From IMG/VR virus record IMGVR_UViG_3300020470_000077, positions 1 through 36,179 of that record: a DNA stretch of 36,179 nucleotides. One strand, 5' to 3'. Under the pieces are notes generated by a model. It was not told the origin of the DNA and made no database searches. It saw nothing but the letters and a program-made list of their open reading frames with translations. The translations under genes were made by a program, and so were the position numbers. Shown piece by piece: positions 12,001 to 18,200 of this stretch (the first letter of the stretch is position 1; each line of letters starts with the position of its first letter). Origin of the DNA: a virus.

Positions 12001-13374
12001 GCTTCCTATATGCCATTAGGCGACACACTCGTCTTTGGTAATGGTGGATCTCCAGCATACAGAATAAACAGATCCTATGATGGCACTATAATCTGGCATA
12101 AGGTTATAGACGCAAGTATAGAGGTCAAGCCACAACCAGAGATATATGTAAACCTTTCTCCTGAACAAGCTTTAGTAAGTTATCAGGGAACTAAGGTTAC
12201 TAATACACAATGCACAGGTGGTGTTCAGGGCATCTCTGTTGCAATGACCAAGTACAAGAATACAGAGACTAAACTTTCTTGTAATGCTGGTGCTGTTGAG
12301 AAACAAGCAGGTAATAATCCTCAGATGATAGGTAATGTTTCCTATTCTGCTGGAAATCTTGGTCCTCATCTTAACTTCCTACAGAATTTCAAGTTTGAAA
12401 TTCAACCTCAGTCAATTAGTTCTAGCGGATTAGCGGGATCATATACTGATGGTCAAGGAAGGACAATTAATTACGTAATGGGTGATATGACAATTGGATT
12501 CTTCTCTGATCGTTATCCAAACCTTACAGTTGGTGATTTTGAGAATCCTGAGGTATATAATTCACAGGTGAATGATCCTGGTGATACGAATAACTTCGTA
12601 TTCCAACAGGGTTCAGAGATACACTTCGGTACTACACTGAAGTATGCTGCATTAGATAATCCTATTGGCGCAGATATTCTATTGGTAGAATCAACTGCTG
12701 GATTCCCTGCTTCAGGTGGATCTGTAATATTGGGATCTGGTGCTGATCAAACAAAAGTTGAAAAACTAACATATACACAAGCACTTCCTGGACGTTTAGT
12801 CGGGTGTACTCGTGTTAATCCTATTGGTGTTGTAGAGAAAGGATTCAACACCTACGATATGGATATACAGACATTTGTTGGTACTGCCAAAGTTTCGACA
12901 GGAACTGGTTCTGGTGGTACTACTAATGGATTCCTTTCAAATATAAATTATGTGGCATTTGGTGGTGTTAATATGAGCACCCCAAGAGAGGCAACATTCG
13001 GTGCACTCGACTTGACTACATACAGTACTGTGACCTTTAGTGCAATTAGAGGAAATGGTAGTAACGGTGGGGATGCACCTGCTGCTTCTGCTAATGACTT
13101 ACTTGCTCGTTACAGTATTGACGGTGGTAATACATTCGTAGATATTGGAACCATTGTGGCTTTCGATGATACGAGTTTTGATACTTGGAACACGGTCAGT
13201 TTGACCATCCCATCTGCAGCACAGACCGCTACCACCATACTACAAGTTTACCAAGCTGCAGCTACAAGTACGAACACCGATGCGTTTGGTGTGCGCTTTA
13301 TGTGGTTTGACGATGCGAATACAGACTCTTATATCGCGGGAGACTATGTAATCACCGCAGATTTAGATCTATAA
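1..13374 (+). CDS. Giant virion structural protein (5'-truncated), YPR-repeat array, gp7 position
   Basis: The frame is open from base 1, so the gene starts outside the window; a TTG at 37 is not a credible start. The visible part is 4457 residues (numbered here from the first codon). I recognise no named family for the whole protein. Visible parts in order: mixed beta modules (residues 1-870), with GxGY-type segments near 255-325 and 635-740; a conserved-looking core near 880-921 with YYQDYSYVVKS and HPAGFNLFGEV, a pattern I associate with large T4-like phage structural proteins; two DGVxQ modules (about 1025-1180); a helical module (1257-1327); the YPR array (about 1345-3190); a second helical module (3198-3262); two QC-helix repeats (about 3285-3375); a third DGVxQ module (about 3470-3515); and a jelly-roll-like C terminus (about 4305-4457). 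It lies directly before gp8, where gene 7 lies in T4, so a baseplate-wedge or peripheral role is inferred from position only. The stop codon lies inside a late promoter box. Confidence 0.9.
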   Translation, partial: AVDQIQGQTVASLSCNTPKNNYFTCDTNIFLNHNATITQPFTGATATVIGLIEESDKFVVKNVTGTFDLVNTIQSDTEIYNLTFDNTVVASVGDKVVYQVQDGGVAHEAAIGKVLRNVFDKNTVIVELQPANPNLLTSTDNQGNTITLPSNQYVDIGYFATGNGIALGSDAATIVNVKSLSKGFKLLDIEDNIAVLRTSVEKHGLAVGDEVIVTVEPNAAIATQTYAVETKKYHTVQLQEPTKTTSINGSGVARLQLVNSGQGFTADATFQAVTLTSTSGSGTAATVDVTTDSSGRVASFTIASKGDGYKYGDTLTVTPAQLGGNVGAQLCTFFVDAAGCAKNDTVITVLNSTGIAQGDILKITDELVQVTNVTGQYLTVSRGVNGSEADDHIEGASVELRSNFYRFTKDANISFSNNTAYIDSYDADTHKLIVYYTNEIDTEIDATSTFLDGSTPARQVAITSVEPTDLRFRFKKDGTLEWFRNISLDVQKTYRYVFDTSDASLVDRNLKFYENVYRTTELVQAFESVAKPGNSDSYTSFQLGYGIPIDGVTWNSTPVLDSPTKIYYGEVSNKINSEDQFFSLVEDPFAGKHAVFYGYEYEFAYRLNSVPQNEGFTNVQYYTDSLYAVGAIKRVKVISGGKNYTMPPQIPGVFLNKRFRGDFTPVIESGRITSVTVGNTGLNYSKPVVLLENEGDGVNAEFNIELRADGSVSRIIPTNEGSLYDENTTLRLYESDVKLFAHGEDIGKLATLEIISSGKDFNNDPTLIPQVNPPIVMTLKDMPDKAFLNGELITQRSAGGDLLASGRVDYWIDGMNILRLKGLFGKFVQDRPLYGATLRSTANIQKIFVANITPEIGPTSTSVGSYGSDRSKLSAISQKIQDGVYYQDYSYVVKSTVSINDWRDFVKTFTHPAGFNLFGEVLIESDGDGTQPETIDTPQSGIKDNGFGAVMSILEPGVLGVQSAHKSRRITQSHVRVDSFEKQRGQGTINYSEQNNVEIEVFDLDISPDFDGAVQVDGTITGTKTFTLFKKDINEILSPYRAQQLLVTLDGVLQDPDTAYTISGSTITFAEAPLGPYTDPSTGIFVPGVTFYGKSLRFQDDANNARYMLESNNITSLFDGTTTEFDLGIEIVEGDHMFISLDGVIQEPDVAFTLTTNPGNGKVTFTEPPRQVGKIVELEIGDATDWLVNDFVVGQTTGARGEIVSKRYFQDDRFLDASNIIEDNSAVLAEEAVGILDDTSKFSSEYFTYPGLGRNQCIVDLKSVLKAMANDLSLGGNSNVYDAAKEYLLDPASTTSDIKHIEGEVEATLWAMKYLKDMTIMSVRNKFGIDNLYGYQRAAAAVFNLTPTNATYSAATGNLVLTIPDHDLTTSSYIAIATNALTFTCNMDANGSNHTYPRVGDPAHNTVLPVTAITDNTVTVNVGASPIVNYTPTDATYDPATGLMELTIGSHKLSSGTSIKLVNDSISFTCEMDDRATVHTYPRSTDPVSDTAINIVSTGTTSHTAINASYTPVTGVMNIVVPDHGFNDGDKIKIVDNSFTFTCEMDNKYGNHTYPRSTDPASDTWLEISGKTNDSFNVNVGTTNLKNHNVSSATYNPVTGDLSLNIGNHTLTSGTSIKIADNSLMFTCAQDDHYTVHSYPRATDPYHNEPITITGTTSDSITVNVGTTQNAGYTPQTASYDPTTGLMDITIGNHTFREPEQLTPTFATYNAGTGIMEVTVAGHEMSVGDRVKFAANSLTFECEMDGQQSQKTYPRASDPWVDQWMPISEVTTDTFKVFVGSSPLKTFDVSAATYDPNTGDLELTIGTHGLVQNDSIKLAADSLTFTCDFNGDGNTTNKTYPRATGSAATGTGGSDYVYNTAIPITGVTATTIIVNVNGGQGAITDTTGHNFVSATAGAVITGGNYTHHFSSASANAITKAGESLRIVEDGISFQCAMDGNTATKAYPRGDIDTHTATDAVYDPATGVITITTFSDHRMDNGDWIKLADDSLTFTCQQDNDATNHSYPRATDPISGKWIQIFDAVEVTNQFSIRVLDSVPSTNTTIHTFVSATANGISQKRDRAFEAALPVESVGSSIHTVENAAYDPVTGIMTITITGHSFANGNYVKLEKECLTFNCTKNSGATTHSYPRSTDPTYKDWLVISNIQTDTFDVNVGISGPNDVYAHTFVPGAENTNCLKRQTGVVTVDVGESPIKEFTPGAGTTYDPVSGDLVLAIGPHSLAVGTAIKIATNSLTFECDNGGVSTGVYPRPNGANTGNGEDYAYDTSLAITAVSANSITVNVNGGQGTISHNYPHTFVSSLAGAVKTGGNYAHTFSSALVGAVIQGGNYAHTFVSANPNAVVSGGNYAHEFVTAADNGIILEKGKITLNVGASPLVNHDVTNATYDPQTGDVVLTIGAHSLTTGESIKLKENALTFTCAQGSGNYSYPRSDVESLTATTGTTYNPTTGVMQITTTAAHNLVNGDWVKFAANSLTFSCAFGGTPTDKTYPRSTDYPNDRWLQISNVTADTFEVTVLDVIPSTNTDAHTFVSATADGISAKKDPYFDTAIPITGTSTTTITINILKSAPSTNTTVHTFVSALPGAVISGGNYAHTFKSATADAVISGGAYDHTFVSATSNSIGVYNDPYRVSNPVANTFIDAAGLLNSNKTFIAKESVARMVAANGTIPDPVYKDSVYIKYEGTPFTATTGTTYDPSTGIMSVTTTVAHGLSNNDWIKFVDGAVTFKCAHDGNQTNHAYPRSSDPVAGKWLEVSNVTATTFQVQVLDAVPSTNETAHTFVSGLTNGIIRKDGYITLNVGKSSNTSAHTFVPQVGKTPTNATYNPNTGVMNLVVPDHGWDEGDWIQLDDNAITFTCQQGAGNHSYPRPITNTFTATGPTSYDPSTGVLSITTTTAHGFANGDWIKLADNSLTFECDQDGRGTQHSYPRYGDPISDTWLEVTVVDNDTFNVNCLEIIPSTNVTTHYFMSATADGITHKVDPASGGWLQITNVTPDYFDVQVNTTVPSSNTTTHTFVSAAANSVKRAAIVTGGAYVHTFDRALTGAVNANTGAQITPTGVAYDPATGDMVITKTGHNLTTSNTVSFDPLSIILRCEMDQNASPHAYPRPTDPVAGRDLVIKAADADTFTVFVGKSLAQPFEPSAATYDPATGDMVLNIGAHKLGRGTGIRFATDSVAFTCAMDGGNAVKTYPRASSGDAHDDCVDDVVDILDGIIFNLKYGGNNRVWDAADLYVDRSGFLEHITQQVSQVLTVFSEVKDITKDVIRNDAVNIVGTHGLTQIVNTSITLETGQCAVVEQAINTFVQIVETAVQNPSTFEASVTRTLPELWPIEHSTLVANRDTTITVDSNPQCAQVESAINTLFSIVTTTIQEAYYNNNNYLLQLSQDFPNPNRIQVEMSKKEFVAGEDIQSEATLNTIGVTSTTVVAPGVQQKYFGFKQGKYYKLDSIESQFNDAQTIFELERGGVPFYAERNQNIVVILNGVIQVNQVAYRIEDNIIVFTEPPSTGSACFILYFYGLDPERVLLGYNIESPGTFKKFFRLTVDQQIVLPVEGADCWVSTDPQSNPHTYVNSYSRGRIYKQSWTPGQQNLLFVEGVTAQKANWLNGTLSITRDRGASPSILDVTINAVEEIVDSDLREKLFNRNDRFESNLNPGDLIQIDGEADTRSIIRAAREALVTSGYDSDTSGAVGSFFRSYEYEVVINVGAYSGQIEGQGAQAVARIDAELRFHTLTSSRSAGLEFLPGDTVVQYTDQNDTSSAIVWSAEVKNYVPERKTIELKSLYIDGGANTDPVAANFRPGEKVYIDGVVGTEATALQYLKPGGVNSIVLSKRDNSTYFDNINAWRQDNVLNKGQNLLGGAFVPNNASASDVSQEYDFSSSLFSSDLQSQISKNYREPPRMIFRSQPLVDSNGDAVGSPTGGGARANAIVVRGEVADTEIITTGSGYKVPPQILFTRGYFVIRKDSLDITTLTTFGVEPVTIDGSSTLKSFLTAIKKGGSGVPFAQFASYMPLGDTLVFGNGGSPAYRINRSYDGTIIWHKVIDASIEVKPQPEIYVNLSPEQALVSYQGTKVTNTQCTGGVQGISVAMTKYKNTETKLSCNAGAVEKQAGNNPQMIGNVSYSAGNLGPHLNFLQNFKFEIQPQSISSSGLAGSYTDGQGRTINYVMGDMTIGFFSDRYPNLTVGDFENPEVYNSQVNDPGDTNNFVFQQGSEIHFGTTLKYAALDNPIGADILLVESTAGFPASGGSVILGSGADQTKVEKLTYTQALPGRLVGCTRVNPIGVVEKGFNTYDMDIQTFVGTAKVSTGTGSGGTTNGFLSNINYVAFGGVNMSTPREATFGALDLTTYSTVTFSAIRGNGSNGGDAPAASANDLLARYSIDGGNTFVDIGTIVAFDDTSFDTWNTVSLTIPSAAQTATTILQVYQAAATSTNTDAFGVRFMWFDDANTDSYIAGDYVITADLDL
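3769..3981 (+). repeat. Helical module, copy A (left flank of YPR array)
   Basis: Residues 1257-1327 of the giant protein. The order of conserved positions is Cys-x2-Asp, a hydrophobic helix, GGN-x2-V-x-DAA-x2-Y, an HI-x2-EV helix, then VRN. The same order appears in copy B at 9592-9786. The spacing and residues match too well for chance, so this is an internal duplication that brackets the repeat array. Confidence 0.7.
5665..5760 (+). repeat. 18-residue HTFxSA...GGNY repeats, first block (2 copies)
   Basis: Two adjacent copies of the pattern HxFxSAxxxAxxxGGNY, starting at 5665 and 5719 (54 bases apart); the second copy degrades after about 14 residues. They sit inside the seventh YPR unit, after its VNVNGGQG strand. 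Confidence 0.7.
6883..7083 (+). repeat. 54-base tandem repeat (18 residues), 3 full copies plus 1 degenerate
   Basis: Copies start at 6883, 6937, 6991 and 7045, exactly 54 bases apart. Consensus is HTFxSAxxGAVxxGGNYA. The fourth copy loses the GGNY part. The DNA is similar but not identical between copies, so the array is diverged rather than freshly amplified. Confidence 0.88.
7720..7869 (+). repeat. 54-base tandem repeat, second array (2 full copies plus partial)
   Basis: Copies start at 7720, 7774 and 7828, again 54 bases apart, with the same HTFxSA...GGNY consensus as the array near 6.9 kb. A single further GGAYVHTF copy is found near 9079-9130. Confidence 0.82.
9592..9786 (+). repeat. 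Helical module, copy B (right flank of YPR array)
   Basis: Residues 3198-3262 of the giant protein. Shares Cys-x2-Asp, GGN-x2-V-x-DAA-x2-Y, a leucine-HI-x2-xV helix and a terminal (I/V)RN with copy A at 3769-3981. It is followed by two further QC-helix repeats (QCAVVEQAINTF near 9859, QCAQVESAINTL near 10036) that may be shorter relatives of the first helix. Confidence 0.7.
12913..13371 (+). other. C-terminal jelly-roll-like domain of the giant protein
   Basis: Residues about 4305-4457 read like a lectin or reelin-type jelly roll: an ATFGALDLTTYSTVTF strand pair, a gapped ARYSIDGGNTFVDIGTI segment, a W-x-T-x-SLTIP strand and an FGVRFMWFDDAN end. The order 'ordinary strand, Asp-Gly-Gly-x-x-(F/W), W, IP, D...W' is typical of such folds. 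Codons here use more C-ending and G-containing triplets (ACC, GTG, GCG) than the repeat array, by eye. Carbohydrate binding is only a guess. Confidence 0.5.
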
Positions 13375-13377
13375 ATA
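13370..13377 (+). promoter_or_regulatory. T4-type late promoter box
   Basis: Exact TATAAATA. The TAA stop of the giant gene (13372-13374) lies inside it, and the gp8 start is 46 bases further on. T4-like late promoters consist of this -10 element alone, read by the gp55 sigma factor with gp33 and the sliding clamp; no -35 element is needed. Confidence 0.8.
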
Positions 13378-13423
13378 TAAATAACTTTCGGAAACCAGTC
13401 TCAGAAACTTCTTTTAGAAAACA

Positions 13424-15241
13424 ATGTCCGCTATTATCACTGATCTGTTCAGGATACATAATGCCCAACAGTTCGTCGAGGCATTATCTGAACCAACAAC
13501 CTCCACACCTGCAGAAGAGTCAGCAGCTGAGGCTGGTACCCAACGAACTAGACTCTACTTCTTTATAGGTAGGCCGCAAGAGTGGCGTGCTTATTTAGAA
13601 TTGTATGCTATAAACAATACTTTCCAAGAAGGAGAAATTGTTTATCAAGGTTCATCTTATCCTGGTGGTGCCACAGTATATGGTACTGTCGAAAAAGTAT
13701 TCCCCAATTCCGTCCTCCTTTCTGGTGTAAACGGAACTAATGGTCAGAACTCCAACTTTGTTGCTGGTACTACTGTAACAGGTAATACTGGTGGTGCTAC
13801 TGCAAAAGCAGGTGTATGGAGAGTTGGTTCTGAGAACGTTCCCACACAACCATTTGACTCTCAGGAAGAGAAATTCGAGATCTACGATGATATGATCTCA
13901 CTTAAGAGAGTTAAGAAGGATGATCTAACATTCGTAGTTAAGCGTTATAACTTCGGTGCGAACACAGTGTACGATATGTACAAGCCCGATTATTCTAGCG
14001 CAAAAACTTCTGCAACTGGTTCTACCTCACTATTTGCTTCCACATTCTATGTGATGAACAGCAGTTACGAGGTGTTCAAGTGTTTATATAATGGTCAAAC
14101 ACCTACCGATCCTAACGGTGTAGTTTCTGTAACAGAACCAACTAAGGTTCAGTCTATCTCTGGTATCTTTATCGAACCTGAGGATGCTGGTAACCCTGGC
14201 TATAGGACTGATGGTAAGCGTCCTTATGTTTGGAAGTATATGTACACTATCCCAACTGACAGTGTATTGAAATTCCTTTCTACTGACTTCCTACCAATTA
14301 TTGAAGAAACTGCAGTAACATCTGCTGCTGTAGATGGTGCAATTGACACTATCCTTATTACAGACGCTGGTACTAACTATGACGCTGGTACTTACTATAC
14401 TCCTATTAAAGGAGATGGTGCATCTGGTGTTGCTAAGTTAACTGTTGCAACTGGTGCAATTACTGAAGCTAGTGTACAAACTGCTGGTACTGGATACACA
14501 TATGCTTCGCTTGATTTAAGCGATGTGTACAGTGATGCTGCTCTTACCACTGCTTCTAACATTGACGCTAACACAGACGCTACTGGTGGTGCTCTAGAGG
14601 TTGTTATTGTTCCTCAGGGTGGTCACGGTAAGGATCCAGTGGAAGAACTGGGTGGTAAGCGAGTTATGATTAACACTCGTTTAACCTATGATGAAGGAGA
14701 AGGTGACTTCCCAACAGACAACGACTTCCGTCGTATTGGTCTAATTCGTGATCCATTTAACTACGGTACTACAGACTTCGCAACCGCTGATAACCTAAGT
14801 GCTACTGCTGCTCTTAAGTTACAAAGTCCATCTGGTGATTTCTTTGTTGACGAGGAAATTTCTCAGACATACACCTCTGGTGGTCAATCTGTAACTGCTA
14901 AAGGTACAGTTGTTTCTTGGAAGGGAACTGTAAGTGGTGTTACATATAACATCATTAAGTACTTCCAGTCTCCTGATCGTCACACCCATAACGGTAAAGT
15001 TTACCCATTCAGCAATGGTTCTGATACCATATCTGGTGCAGGATCACTTTCTACTGCTACGGTAAATAGTACATATAATACTCCTGGTGGACAGACAGAT
15101 GGTGGTGTAATCTTTGCAAGTGGTCTCGCTAACGCAGAAATTTCTAAAAATTCTGGCGATATCATATACATTGAGAACCGTCGTGCTATCTCTCGTGCTT
15201 CTGACCAGATTGAAGATATCAAACTCGTAGTCGAGTTCTAA
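13424..15241 (+). CDS. gp8: Baseplate wedge subunit gp8
   Basis: 605 residues. It matches T4 gp8 in order and spacing of key segments: FFIGRPQEW (residues 46-54) against the T4 ITFGRSEPW region; YVWKYMYTIP around W270 against YVWEYLFEIP; RRIGLIRDPF against RQISIITNPL; and the C-terminal segment IIYIENRRAISRASDQIEDI, near identical in pattern to the T4 end (MIYMENR...MDQTEEI). T4 gp8 is 334 residues; the excess is explained by inserted beta modules: an 'EGE...GGATVYG' module near 65-130, a GxGY module near 295-390 and a TSGG module near 475-520. gp8 is a dimer in each baseplate wedge, contacting gp7, gp10 and gp6 in T4. It starts at ATG 13424, with only a weak ribosome binding site (TTTTAGAAAACA), under the late promoter at 13370. 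The DUF4815 giant follows after 20 bases. Confidence 0.93.
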   Translation: MSAIITDLFRIHNAQQFVEALSEPTTSTPAEESAAEAGTQRTRLYFFIGRPQEWRAYLELYAINNTFQEGEIVYQGSSYPGGATVYGTVEKVFPNSVLLSGVNGTNGQNSNFVAGTTVTGNTGGATAKAGVWRVGSENVPTQPFDSQEEKFEIYDDMISLKRVKKDDLTFVVKRYNFGANTVYDMYKPDYSSAKTSATGSTSLFASTFYVMNSSYEVFKCLYNGQTPTDPNGVVSVTEPTKVQSISGIFIEPEDAGNPGYRTDGKRPYVWKYMYTIPTDSVLKFLSTDFLPIIEETAVTSAAVDGAIDTILITDAGTNYDAGTYYTPIKGDGASGVAKLTVATGAITEASVQTAGTGYTYASLDLSDVYSDAALTTASNIDANTDATGGALEVVIVPQGGHGKDPVEELGGKRVMINTRLTYDEGEGDFPTDNDFRRIGLIRDPFNYGTTDFATADNLSATAALKLQSPSGDFFVDEEISQTYTSGGQSVTAKGTVVSWKGTVSGVTYNIIKYFQSPDRHTHNGKVYPFSNGSDTISGAGSLSTATVNSTYNTPGGQTDGGVIFASGLANAEISKNSGDIIYIENRRAISRASDQIEDIKLVVEF

Positions 15242-15261
15242 TTAAACAGAGTCGTTTAGAG

Positions 15262-18200
15262 ATGCCGCAAAATACTAATCTGAATAGAACCCCGTATTAT
15301 GATGACTTCGATGCGGGGAAGAATTTCTATAGGATCCTGTTCCGTCCAGGGTACTCCATTCAAGCAAGGGAGCTTACCCAACTGCAGTCTATGCTGCAGG
15401 ATCAATGTGAACAGATAGGTAACAGTATGTTCAAACAGGGTCAGATGGTGATCCCTGGTGAAGTTTCATATACTGATACTTACGAGTATGTAAAATTAAG
15501 TAGCATCTCTCAAGTTGCTCAAAGTGTTGACGGAGAAATTAACTTCGTCAAATATGATATTAAGCAATTAGTAGGTAAGATTCTAGTAGGTCAAACATCT
15601 GGTGTTAAAGCATATGTTGATAACTATGCTTATGAAACAACACTAGATGCTGACACTATTTTTGTTAAGTATGTAAGTTCTGGTTCTGATAATATTGACG
15701 TTAAATTCCGTCAAGGTGAATCACTTAAATTAGAAAACGCAACAACAGATAATGACCCAACTTTAGTTGTAGGTTCTGATGGTATTAAACCATCCAGTAG
15801 TCTTGCAATGGGGTATGGATCTGCTGTAAACGTTCAAAGAGGTATTTACTTTATAAATGGTCACTTCGTTCAAAACGATGCTCAGACCTTGATTCTATCG
15901 AAGTATACGACTAACACTTCATATAAGGTTGGTTGGTCTATTACTGAGAGTATCATTACTCCTGAGGATGATATATCCCTTAAGGATAATGCACAAGGAT
16001 ATTCTAACTTCTCTGCTCCTGGAGCACATAGATTGAAGATTACTCTTCAGCTTGAGAAGTTTGCAATCGAAAGTCCTTCAAATAAGAATTTTGTACAATT
16101 AGTTTATCTGCAACAAGGTAAGATACAAAGGCAGATCAAACAAACTGCTCCTAGCCAGATAGAAGAAATATTGGCAAGGAGAACATATGATGAATCTGGT
16201 GATTATGTAGTTAAAGCATTTACATCTGACATCAAGAACTACTATCATAGTGATGGTAGTGGATTTTATAATGAGGATGCATCTACAGGTTTAGTAAATG
16301 GTATTAGTAAGGAAGACGCACTTAATAAACTAGTTCTTAATGTAGGACCAGGTAAAGCATATATTCGTGGTTATGAAGTAGAGAATGTTGATCCTAATTA
16401 TATTGAATTAGATAAAGCAAAGCAAACTCAAAAGAGAGATAATACTCGTTTGTATGCTTCTCCTTTATCTCGTTTATCACTTCGTTCAGTATCAGGTTCT
16501 GTTCCTGTCAGTGCTACTGCTGATGGTGAAGCTACTCCATTTAAGAAGGTAGATCTATATCGTAAGTTCATTGATTCATATCTAGGTATCAATGGTAGAG
16601 AGAATGATTCAAGTACTGGTGTATACAGCGTTAAAGATTTAAGAGGATCTATCTATAATAATGACATTGGTGTAATGACCGTTTGGTGTTATAACGGTGT
16701 TGTTCCTGGAAATGGTGATGAGATTGATCTATCATCTATTTCAGATATTGTTGCTTTTGAATTAAATAATGGAGTCAAGAAAACTCTTTACCACTATAAT
16801 GGGTCAACTTATGATCCTGTGGATGTTATTGCTGCTCGCTTTAACCTTAAATATAACAAAGATTCCGATGGTGTCTTAGCTTGGTCTCAAGAGACTGGAT
16901 CCAACGGAATGAATGAGAATTCTGGTGGTAACCCAACTCACTTTATACAAGAATTTATTTTAAGAGCACCTATTAAGACTCTTAATAGTATCCACGCTTC
17001 ATATCAGTCACACGGTCCTGTTAAAACTGGTGCATCTGGTGGTGGACAGCAGAATGGTATTACTTTATATGGTAATGATTCTGGTAGCATTTACTATGGT
17101 ATGATCCTTGATTATACAATGGGTGTCACACCTATTATTGGTCGTGCTATAGCAAGAGATTTCAAATTTAATTCTGTTCCTAGTGGATTTGATAAGACTA
17201 AGAATGTTGTTGCTTCTGCAACTCAGCAAGATACTACATTCGATCTTTCTTATACAAACCCAATTCTATTCACTAAACTTAAGTTAACTGGTAATCACGC
17301 ATTTGAAACTGGTTCTAATATAATTGGTTCTATCACTGGTAGTACTGCTGTTGTAGAAGGTGGTCTATCTGTTGGTGCAAATGATCCTGAGAATGCTACT
17401 CTATCTCACGGTCAGAACCTTATGCTTTCCAACGTAGTTGGTGAGTTCCAAGAAGGTGAGGAAATATACGATGCTGATAATAGCGAGAAGTCTGCTGTTA
17501 TTGCAACAAATGGACGTATCAGTCACTTTGTAGTTCCTTATGGTGGATCTAACTATGGAGCTAGTGAGAACCTTTCATTGAAGATTGGTGATAGAGAATA
17601 TCAGAGTAATTATATTGTTGTAAGTAGAGAGACTACTGCTGGTCTTGGTATTAATGGTCAAAGTAATTATGTTCACAATGTTCGTTTAACTGAACTTGGT
17701 AGAAGAGAAATCATTGATAGGTTTAACGTTCCTCCTATTTGTAGTGTAATTGATACTGGTACACATAGTGCTAGTGATCCAGATGCTTATGTAAGAGCTG
17801 TATTATACACAAATACTATACAGAATTTTGGTACTGAAGACATTCGTTCCGTTGGTATGCAACACGGAGCAACCAGTAAACTCTTTACTGGTGATATTCA
17901 GTATTCTTCAACAGATGCTGCTGAGTTAGTTACTATCACTAACAGTTTACAGTATTCTGGTCTCGCAGATTGTGATTATATTGAAGCAACAAACTTTACT
18001 GCACGTCCTGGTGATGAATTAAGAGAAGATGATTTAATTCAGATCACTGTTGACGGTAAGACATATCGTTATGAGGTTTATAGGGCTTGTAACCCATCTA
18101 CTGAACGTACAGGTAGAATCTATATCAAACAACGTTTACTAGTTGGATTTAATTCTAATACTGTCACACGTATTAGAGCAAAGGTTACTAATGCTGGTAA

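Noticed and set aside
15242-15261. AAAC...GTTT inverted repeat between gp8 and the DUF4815 gene as a terminator
   Set aside because: The stem has only four AT-rich pairs and no T run follows; chance is the better explanation.
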